A stretch of 62,764 nt of DNA. Source: Pasteurellaceae bacterium. GTDB taxonomy: Bacteria > Pseudomonadota > Gammaproteobacteria > Enterobacterales > Pasteurellaceae. The translations under genes and the position numbers were made by a program. Where the stretch lies: assembly GCA_900756155.1 (NCBI GenBank), contig CAAEJV010000029.1, positions 1-62,764 of the forward strand, written 5' to 3'. The notes under the pieces are model-generated. The model ran no database searches. It had not been told where the DNA came from and was given only the letters and a program-made list of their open reading frames with translations. Shown piece by piece: positions 36,161 to 44,081 of this stretch (the first letter of the stretch is position 1; every line of letters starts with the position of its first letter).

Positions 36161-36901
36161 ATGACTGAAGAACAAATTCAACCGCAAAGTGCGGTCGATT
36201 CTCAACCTAAATTTCAAAAACCACGTAAACAAAAAGTGCGCAAGGATCCCAATGCGCCTTTTATTCGTGAAAAACTCGAATTACCTGAAGGGCATAATAA
36301 GCTACTTCTCCACTCTTGCTGTGCGCCTTGCTCAGGTGAAGTGATGGAAGCCATTTTGGCCTCAGGTATTGAGTTTACGATTTATTTTTACAACCCGAAT
36401 ATTCATCCATTAAAAGAATATTTAATTCGTAAAGAAGAAAACATCCGCTTTGCCCAAAAATTCGGAATTCCGTTTATTGATGCAGACTACGATCGCCAAC
36501 AATGGTTTGATCGCGCAAAAGGTATGGAATGGGAACCTGAACGTGGCATTCGCTGTACCATGTGTTTTGATATGCGTTTTGAAAAAGCAGCTGAATATGC
36601 TCATGAACATGATTTCCCTGTATTTACCAGCTGTCTTGGCATTTCCCGTTGGAAAGACATGGATCAAATTAATGGTTGTGGTCACCGTGCGGCTGAAAAA
36701 TATGACGATGTGATTTATTGGGATTACAACTGGCGTAAAGCTGGAGGATCGCAACGCATGATCGAAATCAGTAAACGTGAACGTTTTTATCAACAGGAAT
36801 ATTGTGGCTGCGTTTATTCTTTACGAGACAGTAATAAATGGCGTGAAGAAACAGGGCGACAAAAAATTGAAATTGGTAAACTCCATTACACGCCAGATTA
36901 A
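36161..36901 (+). CDS. queH: Epoxyqueuosine reductase QueH
   Basis: QueH is the cobalamin-independent enzyme that reduces epoxyqueuosine to queuosine in tRNA, completing the pathway begun by Tgt and QueA. The 246 residues show LLHSCCAPCSGEV, RCTMCFDMR, SCLGISRWKDMDQIN and YCGCVYSL; the Cys sets ligate an iron-sulfur cluster and a second metal. A basic N-terminal extension of about 40 residues precedes the domain. A USS lies in the extension at about 36187. It is co-transcribed with ispB. Confidence 0.93.
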   Translation: MTEEQIQPQSAVDSQPKFQKPRKQKVRKDPNAPFIREKLELPEGHNKLLLHSCCAPCSGEVMEAILASGIEFTIYFYNPNIHPLKEYLIRKEENIRFAQKFGIPFIDADYDRQQWFDRAKGMEWEPERGIRCTMCFDMRFEKAAEYAHEHDFPVFTSCLGISRWKDMDQINGCGHRAAEKYDDVIYWDYNWRKAGGSQRMIEISKRERFYQQEYCGCVYSLRDSNKWREETGRQKIEIGKLHYTPD

Positions 36902-36910
36902 AAAACACAT

Positions 36911-36948
36911 AAAAAAAGAACCGCACTTTCAACATGCGGTTCTTTTTT
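36911..36948 (+). terminator. Bidirectional terminator between queH and zapA
   Basis: AAAAAAAGAACCGCA (36911-36925) and TGCGGTTCTTTTTT (36935-36948) form a stem of about 14 bp with A and T tracts. One arm contains most of an uptake sequence. Confidence 0.88.
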
Positions 36949-36950
36949 AT

Positions 36951-37256
36951 TTAATCTACGATGGTACGCCCACCTAATGCATTCTCTAAAGAATGATCTA
37001 ACTGCTGAATTCGCGTACATAACACGTTTTCAATCTGGGCATTTTTATTTTTTTCTTGGGTTAATTCAAAACTTAAATTCAAGGCAACAATAGAAAGCAC
37101 TCGGTCTAATTGTAATAAACCTGTACGCTCTTTCATTTCAGACACTTGAAGATCTAAATTACGCGCCGCTTGACGCAAAATCTCTTCTTGTTCTGCAGGG
37201 ACATTCAAGCGCAGCACTTGCCCTAATACAACAACTTCAACCAGTTTTAATGACAT
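36951..37256 (-). CDS. zapA: Cell division protein ZapA
   Basis: ZapA cross-links FtsZ filaments at midcell. The 101 residues start MSLKLVEVVVLGQVLRLN and continue into QAARNLDLQVSEMKERTG and a C-terminal coiled coil. In E. coli, and by memory in H. influenzae, zapA lies just upstream of 6S RNA and fau; here they are about 24 kb apart. It is divergent from polA. Confidence 0.93.
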   Translation of the reverse strand: MSLKLVEVVVLGQVLRLNVPAEQEEILRQAARNLDLQVSEMKERTGLLQLDRVLSIVALNLSFELTQEKNKNAQIENVLCTRIQQLDHSLENALGGRTIVD

Positions 37257-37416
37257 GTTATTCCCTTATGTTGAATGCTCAAGTGAGCCTATTATGCCAC
37301 AGCCAAACGCCTTCGTCATACTTTTTACGTTTAATTGACCGCACTTTATCCGTTCGCCCCATTTCGCAATTTACGCTATAATGCGACACTTTTCATTATT
37401 TTTGAACGGAATATTT

Positions 37417-40215
37417 ATGCCAACTATCGCTCCTAATCCATTAGTCCTAGTGGACGGTTCATCTTATTTATATCGTGCTTTTCACGCATTTCCACCACTC
37501 ACCAATTCAGCCGGCGAACCAACCGGTGCCATGTACGGTGTGTTAAATATGCTCAAAAGCCTGATTTCGCAAGTGCAACCGAGCCATATTGCGGTGGTCT
37601 TTGATGCGAAAGGCAAAACGTTCCGTGATGAAATGTTTGAACAATATAAATCCCATCGTCCACCGATGCCGGACGATCTGCGCAAACAAATTCAGCCATT
37701 GCACGATATTATCCGTGCCCTTGGCATTCCTCTGTTAGTCATTGAAGGCGTGGAGGCTGACGATGTCATCGGTACCTTAGCGGTAGCGGCTTCTAAAACC
37801 AATCAAAAAGTCTTGATTAGTACCGGTGATAAGGATATGGCACAACTGGTGGATGACAACATTATGTTGATCAACACCATGAATAACACCTTATTAGATC
37901 GCGAGGCCGTGATTGAAAAATACGGTATTCCGCCAGAACTCATCATTGATTACTTAGCGCTAATGGGCGATAGCGCCGATAATATTCCAGGCGTTGCGGG
38001 TGTCGGTGAAAAAACGGCTCTCGGTCTCTTGCAAGGTATCGGCAGCATGGCAGAGATTTATGCCAACTTAGACAAAGTGGCCGAATTGCCAATTCGTGGG
38101 GCAAAAAAATTAGGGGATAAATTATTGGCTGAAAAAGAAATGGCCGATTTATCCTATCGTCTTGCCACGATCAAAACCGATGTCGCTCTCGATATCACTC
38201 CGGAACAACTTACCCTTGGTGCAAGCAATAACGATCAACTCACTGAATATTTCGGCCGTTATGAATTCAAACGTTGGCTCAATGAAGTGATGAATGGTGC
38301 TGATTCCATTACTAATAATAACGAACGACCAACCAAGATTAATCACTATCAAGCTACGCCTGCGCTCGCTCAAAATAATGACGATGAAACATTGCCGGCA
38401 ATTCAAATTGATCGTAGCCGTTATGAAACCTTGATCACCGAATCGGATTTAAATCGTTGGGTAGACAAACTCAATCAAGCCAAACTTTTTGCTCTAGATA
38501 CTGAAACCGATAACTTAGATTATATGGCTGCCAACTTGGTGGGCATTTCCTTTGCGTTCGAAAACGGTGAAGCGGCTTATTTACCGCTACAATTAGATTA
38601 TTTAGGCGCACCAAAAACGCTTGAAAAAACAACCGCACTTGCTCTGTTAAAACCGATTTTAGAAAATCCTGCTATTCAAAAAGTCGGGCAAAACTTCAAA
38701 TACGATCTCACTATTTTTGCTCGTAATGGTATTGATGTGCAAGGTGTGGCTTTCGATACTATGCTTGAATCCTACGTGCTCAACAGCACAGGCCGTCATA
38801 ATATGGACGATCTGGCGAAACGTTATTTAGGGCATCAAACCATCAGTTTTGAAGAGATTGCAGGCAAAGGTAAAAATCAGCTGACCTTCAACCAAATTCC
38901 GTTGGAAAAAGCCGCCGAGTACGCTGCGGAAGATGCTGATGTAACGATGAAGCTGCAGCAAGTGCTATGGGAAAAACTCTCTAAAGAACCTACTCTTAAA
39001 AAACTCTTTAAAGAAATGGAATTGCCGTTGTTAGGCGTACTTTCCCGTATGGAACGTCGTGGTGTCTTAATTGATAGCGATGCACTATTCCTACAATCTA
39101 ATGAAATCGCTAATCGTTTAAGTGAATTAGAAGAACAAGCCTATGTCTTGGCGGGGCAGCCATTCAATTTGGCCTCCACCAAACAATTACAAGAAATTTT
39201 GTTTGATAAATTAGGTTTACCGGTTATTCAAAAAACACCAAAAGGTGCGCCATCCACTAACGAGGAAGTATTGGAGGAACTCGCATTTAGCCATGAATTG
39301 CCGAAAGTGTTGGTAGAACATCGTGGTCTAAGCAAACTAAAATCCACCTACACTGACAAATTGCCACAAATGGTAAATCCGCAAACGGGTCGAGTGCATA
39401 CTTCCTACCATCAAGCGGTGACAGCCACAGGTCGTCTTTCATCAAGCGATCCGAATCTGCAAAACATTCCGATTCGTAATGAAGAAGGCCGTCGTATTCG
39501 TCAGGCATTTATTGCGCGCGAAGGCTTTACTGTTGTTGCTGCCGACTATTCACAAATCGAGCTGCGCATTATGGCGCACCTATCACAGGATCAGGGCTTA
39601 ATTAACGCCTTTACCCAAGGCAAAGATATTCACCGCTCTACTGCAGCAGAAATCTTTGGTGTGGCACTGGATGAAGTAACGTCCGAACAACGTCGTAATG
39701 CCAAAGCGATTAACTTCGGTTTAATTTATGGTATGTCAGCCTTTGGCTTATCGCGTCAACTCGGTATTGGCCGTGCCGATGCTCAGAGCTATATGGATTT
39801 GTATTTCAAACGCTATCCAGGCGTGCAAACCTTTATGCACGATATTCGTGAAAAAGCTAAAGCCCAAGGCTATGTGGAAACCCTATTCGGCCGTCGTTTA
39901 TATCTACCAGATATCAACTCTTCTAATGGTATGCGCCGTAAAGCTGCAGAACGCGTAGCAATCAATGCACCAATGCAAGGCACTGCCGCAGATATTATCA
40001 AACGAGCCATGATTCAATTGGATCAAAAACTACAAAACGATCCCGATATTGCGATGATTATGCAAGTGCACGATGAATTGGTGTTTGAAGTGCGGTCAGA
40101 AAAAGTCGCGTTTTATAGCGAACTCATCAAAACACAAATGGAAAGCGCGGCTGATTTAGTGGTGCCACTGATTGTAGAAGTGGGTCAAGGCACGAACTGG
40201 GATGAGGCGCACTAA
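37417..40215 (+). CDS. polA: DNA polymerase I
   Basis: Pol I fills gaps and removes RNA primers. The 932 residues comprise a 5' nuclease (about 1-290, VLVDGSSYLYRAFHA) and a 3'-5' exonuclease with Exo I DTE in FALDTETDNLD, Exo II NFKYD and Exo III YAAEDAD, so proofreading appears intact. The polymerase follows, with DYSQIELR and MQVHDELVFEV. ATG 37417 is chosen because MPTIAPNPLVLVDGSS is the family start. A cupin gene follows by 11 bases. Confidence 0.97.
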   Translation: MPTIAPNPLVLVDGSSYLYRAFHAFPPLTNSAGEPTGAMYGVLNMLKSLISQVQPSHIAVVFDAKGKTFRDEMFEQYKSHRPPMPDDLRKQIQPLHDIIRALGIPLLVIEGVEADDVIGTLAVAASKTNQKVLISTGDKDMAQLVDDNIMLINTMNNTLLDREAVIEKYGIPPELIIDYLALMGDSADNIPGVAGVGEKTALGLLQGIGSMAEIYANLDKVAELPIRGAKKLGDKLLAEKEMADLSYRLATIKTDVALDITPEQLTLGASNNDQLTEYFGRYEFKRWLNEVMNGADSITNNNERPTKINHYQATPALAQNNDDETLPAIQIDRSRYETLITESDLNRWVDKLNQAKLFALDTETDNLDYMAANLVGISFAFENGEAAYLPLQLDYLGAPKTLEKTTALALLKPILENPAIQKVGQNFKYDLTIFARNGIDVQGVAFDTMLESYVLNSTGRHNMDDLAKRYLGHQTISFEEIAGKGKNQLTFNQIPLEKAAEYAAEDADVTMKLQQVLWEKLSKEPTLKKLFKEMELPLLGVLSRMERRGVLIDSDALFLQSNEIANRLSELEEQAYVLAGQPFNLASTKQLQEILFDKLGLPVIQKTPKGAPSTNEEVLEELAFSHELPKVLVEHRGLSKLKSTYTDKLPQMVNPQTGRVHTSYHQAVTATGRLSSSDPNLQNIPIRNEEGRRIRQAFIAREGFTVVAADYSQIELRIMAHLSQDQGLINAFTQGKDIHRSTAAEIFGVALDEVTSEQRRNAKAINFGLIYGMSAFGLSRQLGIGRADAQSYMDLYFKRYPGVQTFMHDIREKAKAQGYVETLFGRRLYLPDINSSNGMRRKAAERVAINAPMQGTAADIIKRAMIQLDQKLQNDPDIAMIMQVHDELVFEVRSEKVAFYSELIKTQMESAADLVVPLIVEVGQGTNWDEAH

Positions 40216-40226
40216 GGAATTTAGTC

Positions 40227-40541
40227 ATGAATAAAGTTATTAGAAGTCACCTCTTTACGGCAGAACACGCTTGGGGAGCCCTTGATATTACCAATATGAA
40301 GGGTATTTCCGTGCGTCTGCACTGGACAGATAAACCTTACAAATGGCATATCAATGACGGTGAAGAAGTCTTTGCTGTCATGGATGGTACGGTGGAAATG
40401 CGCTACAAAGAAGACGGCCAAGAGAAAGCCGTATTGCTTCATACGGGTGATATTTTTTATGCGGGTATCGGTACCGAACATGTTGCGCATCCACAAGGCG
40501 AAGCGCGCATATTAGTCATAGAGAAAGAAGATAGCATTTAA
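40227..40541 (+). CDS. Small cupin-domain protein
   Basis: The 104 residues show a single cupin barrel: WHINDGEEVFAVMDGTVEMR for motif 1 and LLHTGDIFYAGIGTEHVAHPQGEARILVIE for motif 2. Metal-binding His and Glu are present. Single-domain cupins have many roles, and the substrate is unknown. It lies 11 bases after polA and 18 before cyuA, so these three are probably one transcript. Its link to cysteine desulfidation is unproven. Confidence 0.75.
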   Translation: MNKVIRSHLFTAEHAWGALDITNMKGISVRLHWTDKPYKWHINDGEEVFAVMDGTVEMRYKEDGQEKAVLLHTGDIFYAGIGTEHVAHPQGEARILVIEKEDSI

Positions 40542-40559
40542 CAGATTAAAAAGAATTTT

Positions 40560-41864
40560 ATGAATCAAGAAAGACTCAACGAAATCGAAAAACCATTAAT
40601 TCAAATTGTAGAACGCGATGTGGTTCCCGCACTTGGCTGTACTGAGCCTATCTCTTTAGCGCTTTCAGCAGCAACGGCGGCTAAATATTTAGGCAAAACA
40701 CCAGAGCGTATTGAAGCCAAGGTGTCACCAAACTTAATGAAAAATGGATTGGGTGTTGCAGTACCGGGAACGGGCATGGTGGGCTTACCTATTGCCGCGG
40801 CGATTGGTGCTTTAGGCGGTGATCCTGAGGGTGAGTTGGAAGTATTAAAACACATCACACCAGAGCAAGTTTCCCAAGCCAAGGCGATGCTTGATAAAAA
40901 ACTCGTTAATGTGGATATTCATCAAACCGAGCATATTTTATATTCGGAAGCTGTGTTGTTTGCGGATAATGACCGAGTGAAAGTAGCGATTCAAGATCAA
41001 CACACCAATATCATTTTAATTGAAAAAAATGGCGAAGTTGTTTTTGAGAAAGAACAAGATGAATGCGCTGATTGCGACCCTTATGATATTTTCAAGCAGG
41101 TGAGCGCACGTGAAATCTTTGAATTTTCTTGTGAAGTTGAGCTCGATAAAATCCGCTTTATCGGACAAGCTGCCGCTCTAAACCGAGCGCTGTCTAACGA
41201 AGGATTACGTGAAAATTACGGCTTACACATTGGCAGAACGTTACGCAAACAAGTTGGTAGTGGCTTAATGTCAGACGATTTGCTCAGCAAAATCATGATC
41301 GAAACCACTGCAGCCTCCGATGCGCGTATGGGGGGAGCTACATTACCAGCAATGAGTAATTCAGGCTCTGGCAACCAAGGTATTGCTGCGACTATGCCCG
41401 TGGTTGTGGTCGCCGATTATTTAAACGTGAGTGGAGAAAAACGTCTCCGTGCCCTCTTCTTATCACACTTAATGGCCATTTATATCCACAGTAAATTACC
41501 CAAACTTTCTGCCCTTTGTGCGGTGACAACTGCCTCTATGGGGAGCTGTGCAGGCATTGCCTATTTGCTTACGGGCAAATTTAAAACCGTGAGCATGGGG
41601 ATTTGCAGTATGATCGGTGATATCAGCGGAATCATCTGTGATGGTGCATCCAATAGCTGTGCAATGAAAGTGTCCACCAGCGTAGCATCTGGCTATAAAT
41701 CGGTGCTTATGGCAATGGATGAAACCCATGTGACAGGTAATGAAGGCATCGTTGAACATGATCTCGATCGCACTATCGATAATCTATGCTCAATCGCTTC
41801 TAAAAGTATGCACCATATCGATCGCCAAGTAATTGAAATTATGGTGAGTAAACCCTGTCCTTAA
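40560..41864 (+). CDS. cyuA: L-cysteine desulfidase family protein CyuA (UPF0597)
   Basis: The 434 residues match the UPF0597/CyuA family of iron-sulfur enzymes that split cysteine into pyruvate, ammonia and sulfide. PALGCTEPISLALSAATAA carries one Cys near residue 27. SMGSCAGIAYLLTG and ICSMIGDISGIICDGASNSC carry the others expected to bind the 4Fe-4S cluster. No Shine-Dalgarno is obvious. It ends in a USS-pair terminator repeated exactly after tsuB. Confidence 0.88.
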   Translation: MNQERLNEIEKPLIQIVERDVVPALGCTEPISLALSAATAAKYLGKTPERIEAKVSPNLMKNGLGVAVPGTGMVGLPIAAAIGALGGDPEGELEVLKHITPEQVSQAKAMLDKKLVNVDIHQTEHILYSEAVLFADNDRVKVAIQDQHTNIILIEKNGEVVFEKEQDECADCDPYDIFKQVSAREIFEFSCEVELDKIRFIGQAAALNRALSNEGLRENYGLHIGRTLRKQVGSGLMSDDLLSKIMIETTAASDARMGGATLPAMSNSGSGNQGIAATMPVVVVADYLNVSGEKRLRALFLSHLMAIYIHSKLPKLSALCAVTTASMGSCAGIAYLLTGKFKTVSMGICSMIGDISGIICDGASNSCAMKVSTSVASGYKSVLMAMDETHVTGNEGIVEHDLDRTIDNLCSIASKSMHHIDRQVIEIMVSKPCP

Positions 41865-41883
41865 TAGCGTGGTAACTTACGAT

Positions 41884-41928
41884 AAAGTGCGGTCAGAAAA
41901 ATATATAAATTTCTGACCGCACTTTTTT
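41884..41928 (+). terminator. Extended USS-pair terminator after cyuA (copy 1 of duplicate)
   Basis: Arms at 41884-41899 and 41910-41925 form a 16-bp perfect stem: the USS plus CAGAAA/TTTCTG. The loop is AATATATAAA and a T run follows. Positions 41884-41926 are identical to 43308-43350, loop included. Confidence 0.92.
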
Positions 41929-42028
41929 ATATCAAAAAAACATATTTTCTAGCTAAAAGTTATTGGCGTTATCTTCTTCTTTTTTTAGAAAATATTGCCC
42001 TACTTAGTTCTAAAAGAAAGGAATATTT

Positions 42029-43072
42029 ATGCTTTTAACCGGATTACTTTGCGGAATTTTACTCGGATTTGTGATGCAGCGTGGGCGCTTTTGTATTACT
42101 GGCGCATTTCGCGATATGTATGTCACCAAAAATAACAAAATGTTTGTAGCCCTTCTATTAGCGATTACCGTGCAATCTATTGGTTTCTTTCTTTTAAAAG
42201 AAATCGGTGTATTAAATGTTGATCCGGCTGAAAACTTTGCCTTTTTAGCCGTGATTATCGGTGCCTTTGTGTTTGGTATCGGCATTGTTCTTGCTGGCGG
42301 TTGTGCGACAGGTACATGGTACCGCGCTGCAGAAGGCTTAGTCGGCAGTTGGGTCGCGTTATTCACTTATATGCTATTAAGTGCCATCATGCGCACCGGC
42401 CCGTTAGGCGAATTCAATAAAGCTTTACGTAGCATCAATATCGAACAACGCAACATTTACGATACATTCGGCATTTCACCTTGGTGGTTAGTCGCATTAT
42501 TAACTTTAGTGACAGCCTTTTATGTATACAAACATCTCAACAAACCAAGCGTAAAAGTCGCGGCATTAAAACCGAAGAAAACGGGGCTTGCTCACTTATT
42601 ATTTGAGAAACGCTGGCACCCATTTTTCTCAGCCGTGTTAATCGGATTAATCGCACTTGCCGCTTGGCCACTCAGTGTCGCTACTGGTCGTGAGTTTGGA
42701 CTTGGGATCACTGGCCCATCAGCTAATATTATGCAATTCCTTGTTACTGGCGACGGTAAATTTATTAACTGGGGCGTATTCTTAGTTTTAGGGATTTTTA
42801 TTGGGTCATTCATCGGCGCAAAAGCAAGCAATGAATTTCGTGTCCGTGTACCAGATGCCTCTACGATTCTACGCAGCGGACTCGGCGGTATTCTCATGGG
42901 CATCGGTGCAACCCTGGCGGGTGGCTGCTCTATCGGTAATGGCTTAGTCGAAACTGCCTTTTTCTCTTGGCAAGGTTGGGTCTCATTGCCATTGATGATT
43001 CTCGGCACCTGGGTGGCCGCCTACTTCACCATTATCCGTCCACAACGTTTAAAATTAACAAAAGCATCATAA
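42029..43072 (+). CDS. tsuA: Thiosulfate uptake permease TsuA (YeeE/YedE family)
   Basis: The 347 residues form about nine membrane segments. Conserved Cys blocks GRFCITGAFRD, LAGGCATGTWYRAAEG and LAGGCSIGNGLVE match YeeE, where they pass thiosulfate through the membrane. GGAATATTT precedes ATG 42029. tsuB follows after 9 bases. The two genes sit between identical 43-bp terminators. A related YedE/YedF pair is tied to selenium, but the TsuB sequence here is closer to YeeD. Confidence 0.88.
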   Translation: MLLTGLLCGILLGFVMQRGRFCITGAFRDMYVTKNNKMFVALLLAITVQSIGFFLLKEIGVLNVDPAENFAFLAVIIGAFVFGIGIVLAGGCATGTWYRAAEGLVGSWVALFTYMLLSAIMRTGPLGEFNKALRSINIEQRNIYDTFGISPWWLVALLTLVTAFYVYKHLNKPSVKVAALKPKKTGLAHLLFEKRWHPFFSAVLIGLIALAAWPLSVATGREFGLGITGPSANIMQFLVTGDGKFINWGVFLVLGIFIGSFIGAKASNEFRVRVPDASTILRSGLGGILMGIGATLAGGCSIGNGLVETAFFSWQGWVSLPLMILGTWVAAYFTIIRPQRLKLTKAS

Positions 43073-43081
43073 GGAGTTTAT

Positions 43082-43303
43082 ATGATCGTTAAATTACCAA
43101 CACTCGGCCTAGTTTGCCCCTTTCCTCTCGTTGAAGCCAAAGAAGCTATGGCTAAGTTAAATAAAGGCGATGGCCTAGAAATTGAATTTGACTGCACACA
43201 AGCCACTGAAGCCATTCCCGCTTGGGCGGCTGAAGAAGGTTATGAAGTAACAAACTTCGAACAAATTGATGATGCCAAATGGTCGATTACAGTGATTAAA
43301 TAA
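43082..43303 (+). CDS. tsuB: TusA-like thiosulfate-pathway protein TsuB (YeeD)
   Basis: The 73 residues have Cys12 in LVCPFPLVEAKEAM, and EFDCTQATEAIPAWAAEEGYEV, which closely resembles E. coli YeeD as I recall it. It is thought to work with TsuA in thiosulfate uptake or handling. AAGGAG precedes the ATG. A second TusA-like gene at 3525 shares the CPxP core but little else. Confidence 0.88.
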   Translation: MIVKLPTLGLVCPFPLVEAKEAMAKLNKGDGLEIEFDCTQATEAIPAWAAEEGYEVTNFEQIDDAKWSITVIK

Positions 43304-43307
43304 TAAA

Positions 43308-43350
43308 AAAGTGCGGTCAGAAAAATATATAAATTTCTGACCGCACTTTT
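43308..43350 (+). terminator. Extended USS-pair terminator after tsuB (copy 2 of duplicate)
   Basis: It is the same 43 bases as 41884-41926, with the same 16-bp stem and loop. The flanks differ on both sides, which sets the limits of identity. It also lies between convergent tsuB and the YhcH-family gene. Confidence 0.92.
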
Positions 43351-43370
43351 GCTTTAATGAATCGAAATAA

Positions 43371-43838
43371 TTAAATCAATTCTACCGGTACTTTCACCAC
43401 CAGTTTTTTCACGAAACTTGATTTGCCATTTACGGTGCAGCCTGGTTTATGAGGTTCATAAGGGAAAAAGACGGCAAACATTTTTGGCAAAAGTGTTACG
43501 GTGCTTTTATCTTCAATTTGTGGGGTAAGTTGGTAATCATCGGCATCACGATATTCATCGTATAAGCTGAGGTTTGGATAAGTCGCGCTTACTTCAACAT
43601 TTTCTTCACCACGAATAAGTAATTGAATATCTAAGTATTTATGATGAAGTTCAGCTTGTTTGCTATCCGCTTCAACCGTATCAAATTCCATGACATTCAT
43701 ATAAACTTGCTCGCTTAAATCATGACGACCATTTTCTAATGCTTCAAGATCTAAGGTATTGAGATGATCGCAAATATCCGCGATAACTTTTGGTAAACCC
43801 ACTTTGAAATTTGGGTTATTTAATGCACTGATAATCAT
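43371..43838 (-). CDS. YhcH/YjgK/YiaL family protein
   Basis: The 155 residues belong to the DUF386 cupin-like family, proposed sugar anomerases or isomerases linked to sialic acid and other sugar pathways. Visible blocks are LHHKYLDIQLLIRGEENVEV and FAVFFPYEPHKPGC, with conserved His and Glu for a metal site. AAGGAGACACT precedes ATG 43838. No sugar-use genes are adjacent, so the substrate is not indicated. Confidence 0.82.
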   Translation of the reverse strand: MIISALNNPNFKVGLPKVIADICDHLNTLDLEALENGRHDLSEQVYMNVMEFDTVEADSKQAELHHKYLDIQLLIRGEENVEVSATYPNLSLYDEYRDADDYQLTPQIEDKSTVTLLPKMFAVFFPYEPHKPGCTVNGKSSFVKKLVVKVPVELI

Positions 43839-43901
43839 AGTGTCTCCTTACGTATGTATTTGTATGAGAATATGATAACAAGTTGCTTATATTAAATAAA
43901 G

Positions 43902-44049
43902 TTACCAATAAATTTAAAACTCTGTATAATAAGCGAGCTTTATTTTCTGCATTAGCGTGCGGCTATCAAAAGAGATTTTTAAATGACCACAGTTCGGTCA
44001 TTTTTTCTGAAAGATTTCTTTTGCTAGTCGCAATCTGGAAAATAAAGCT
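43902..44049 (+). promoter_or_regulatory. pnp promoter and long folded leader (RNase III-type)
   Basis: A promoter TTACCA-N17-TATAAT places TATAAT at 43925-43930. The leader folds on itself: AGCTTTATTTTC (43936-43947) pairs perfectly with GAAAATAAAGCT (44038-44049). Inside, CAAAAGA (43967-43973) pairs with TCTTTTG (44017-44023). At the tip AAATGACC (43981-43988) pairs with GGTCATTT (43996-44003). A long duplex upstream of pnp is the substrate of RNase III and PNPase autocontrol in E. coli. The tip also resembles a terminator, with six T. Confidence 0.72.
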
Positions 44050-44081
44050 TTGTTTTAAATATTATTTTGAAGGAAAACATT

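Noticed and set aside
42010..43008. Long minus-strand ORFs within tsuA
   Set aside because: Shadow frames of a membrane protein gene with low-complexity composition; no ribosome binding sites.
43989..44006. Free-standing sRNA terminator upstream of pnp
   Set aside because: The hairpin is the tip of a longer leader duplex with arms at 43936 and 44038, so an RNase III-type leader fits better than a separate sRNA.
44067..44081. TTG 44067 as the pnp start
   Set aside because: It overlaps the AAGGAA ribosome binding site; GTG 44082 gives the conserved N-terminus.
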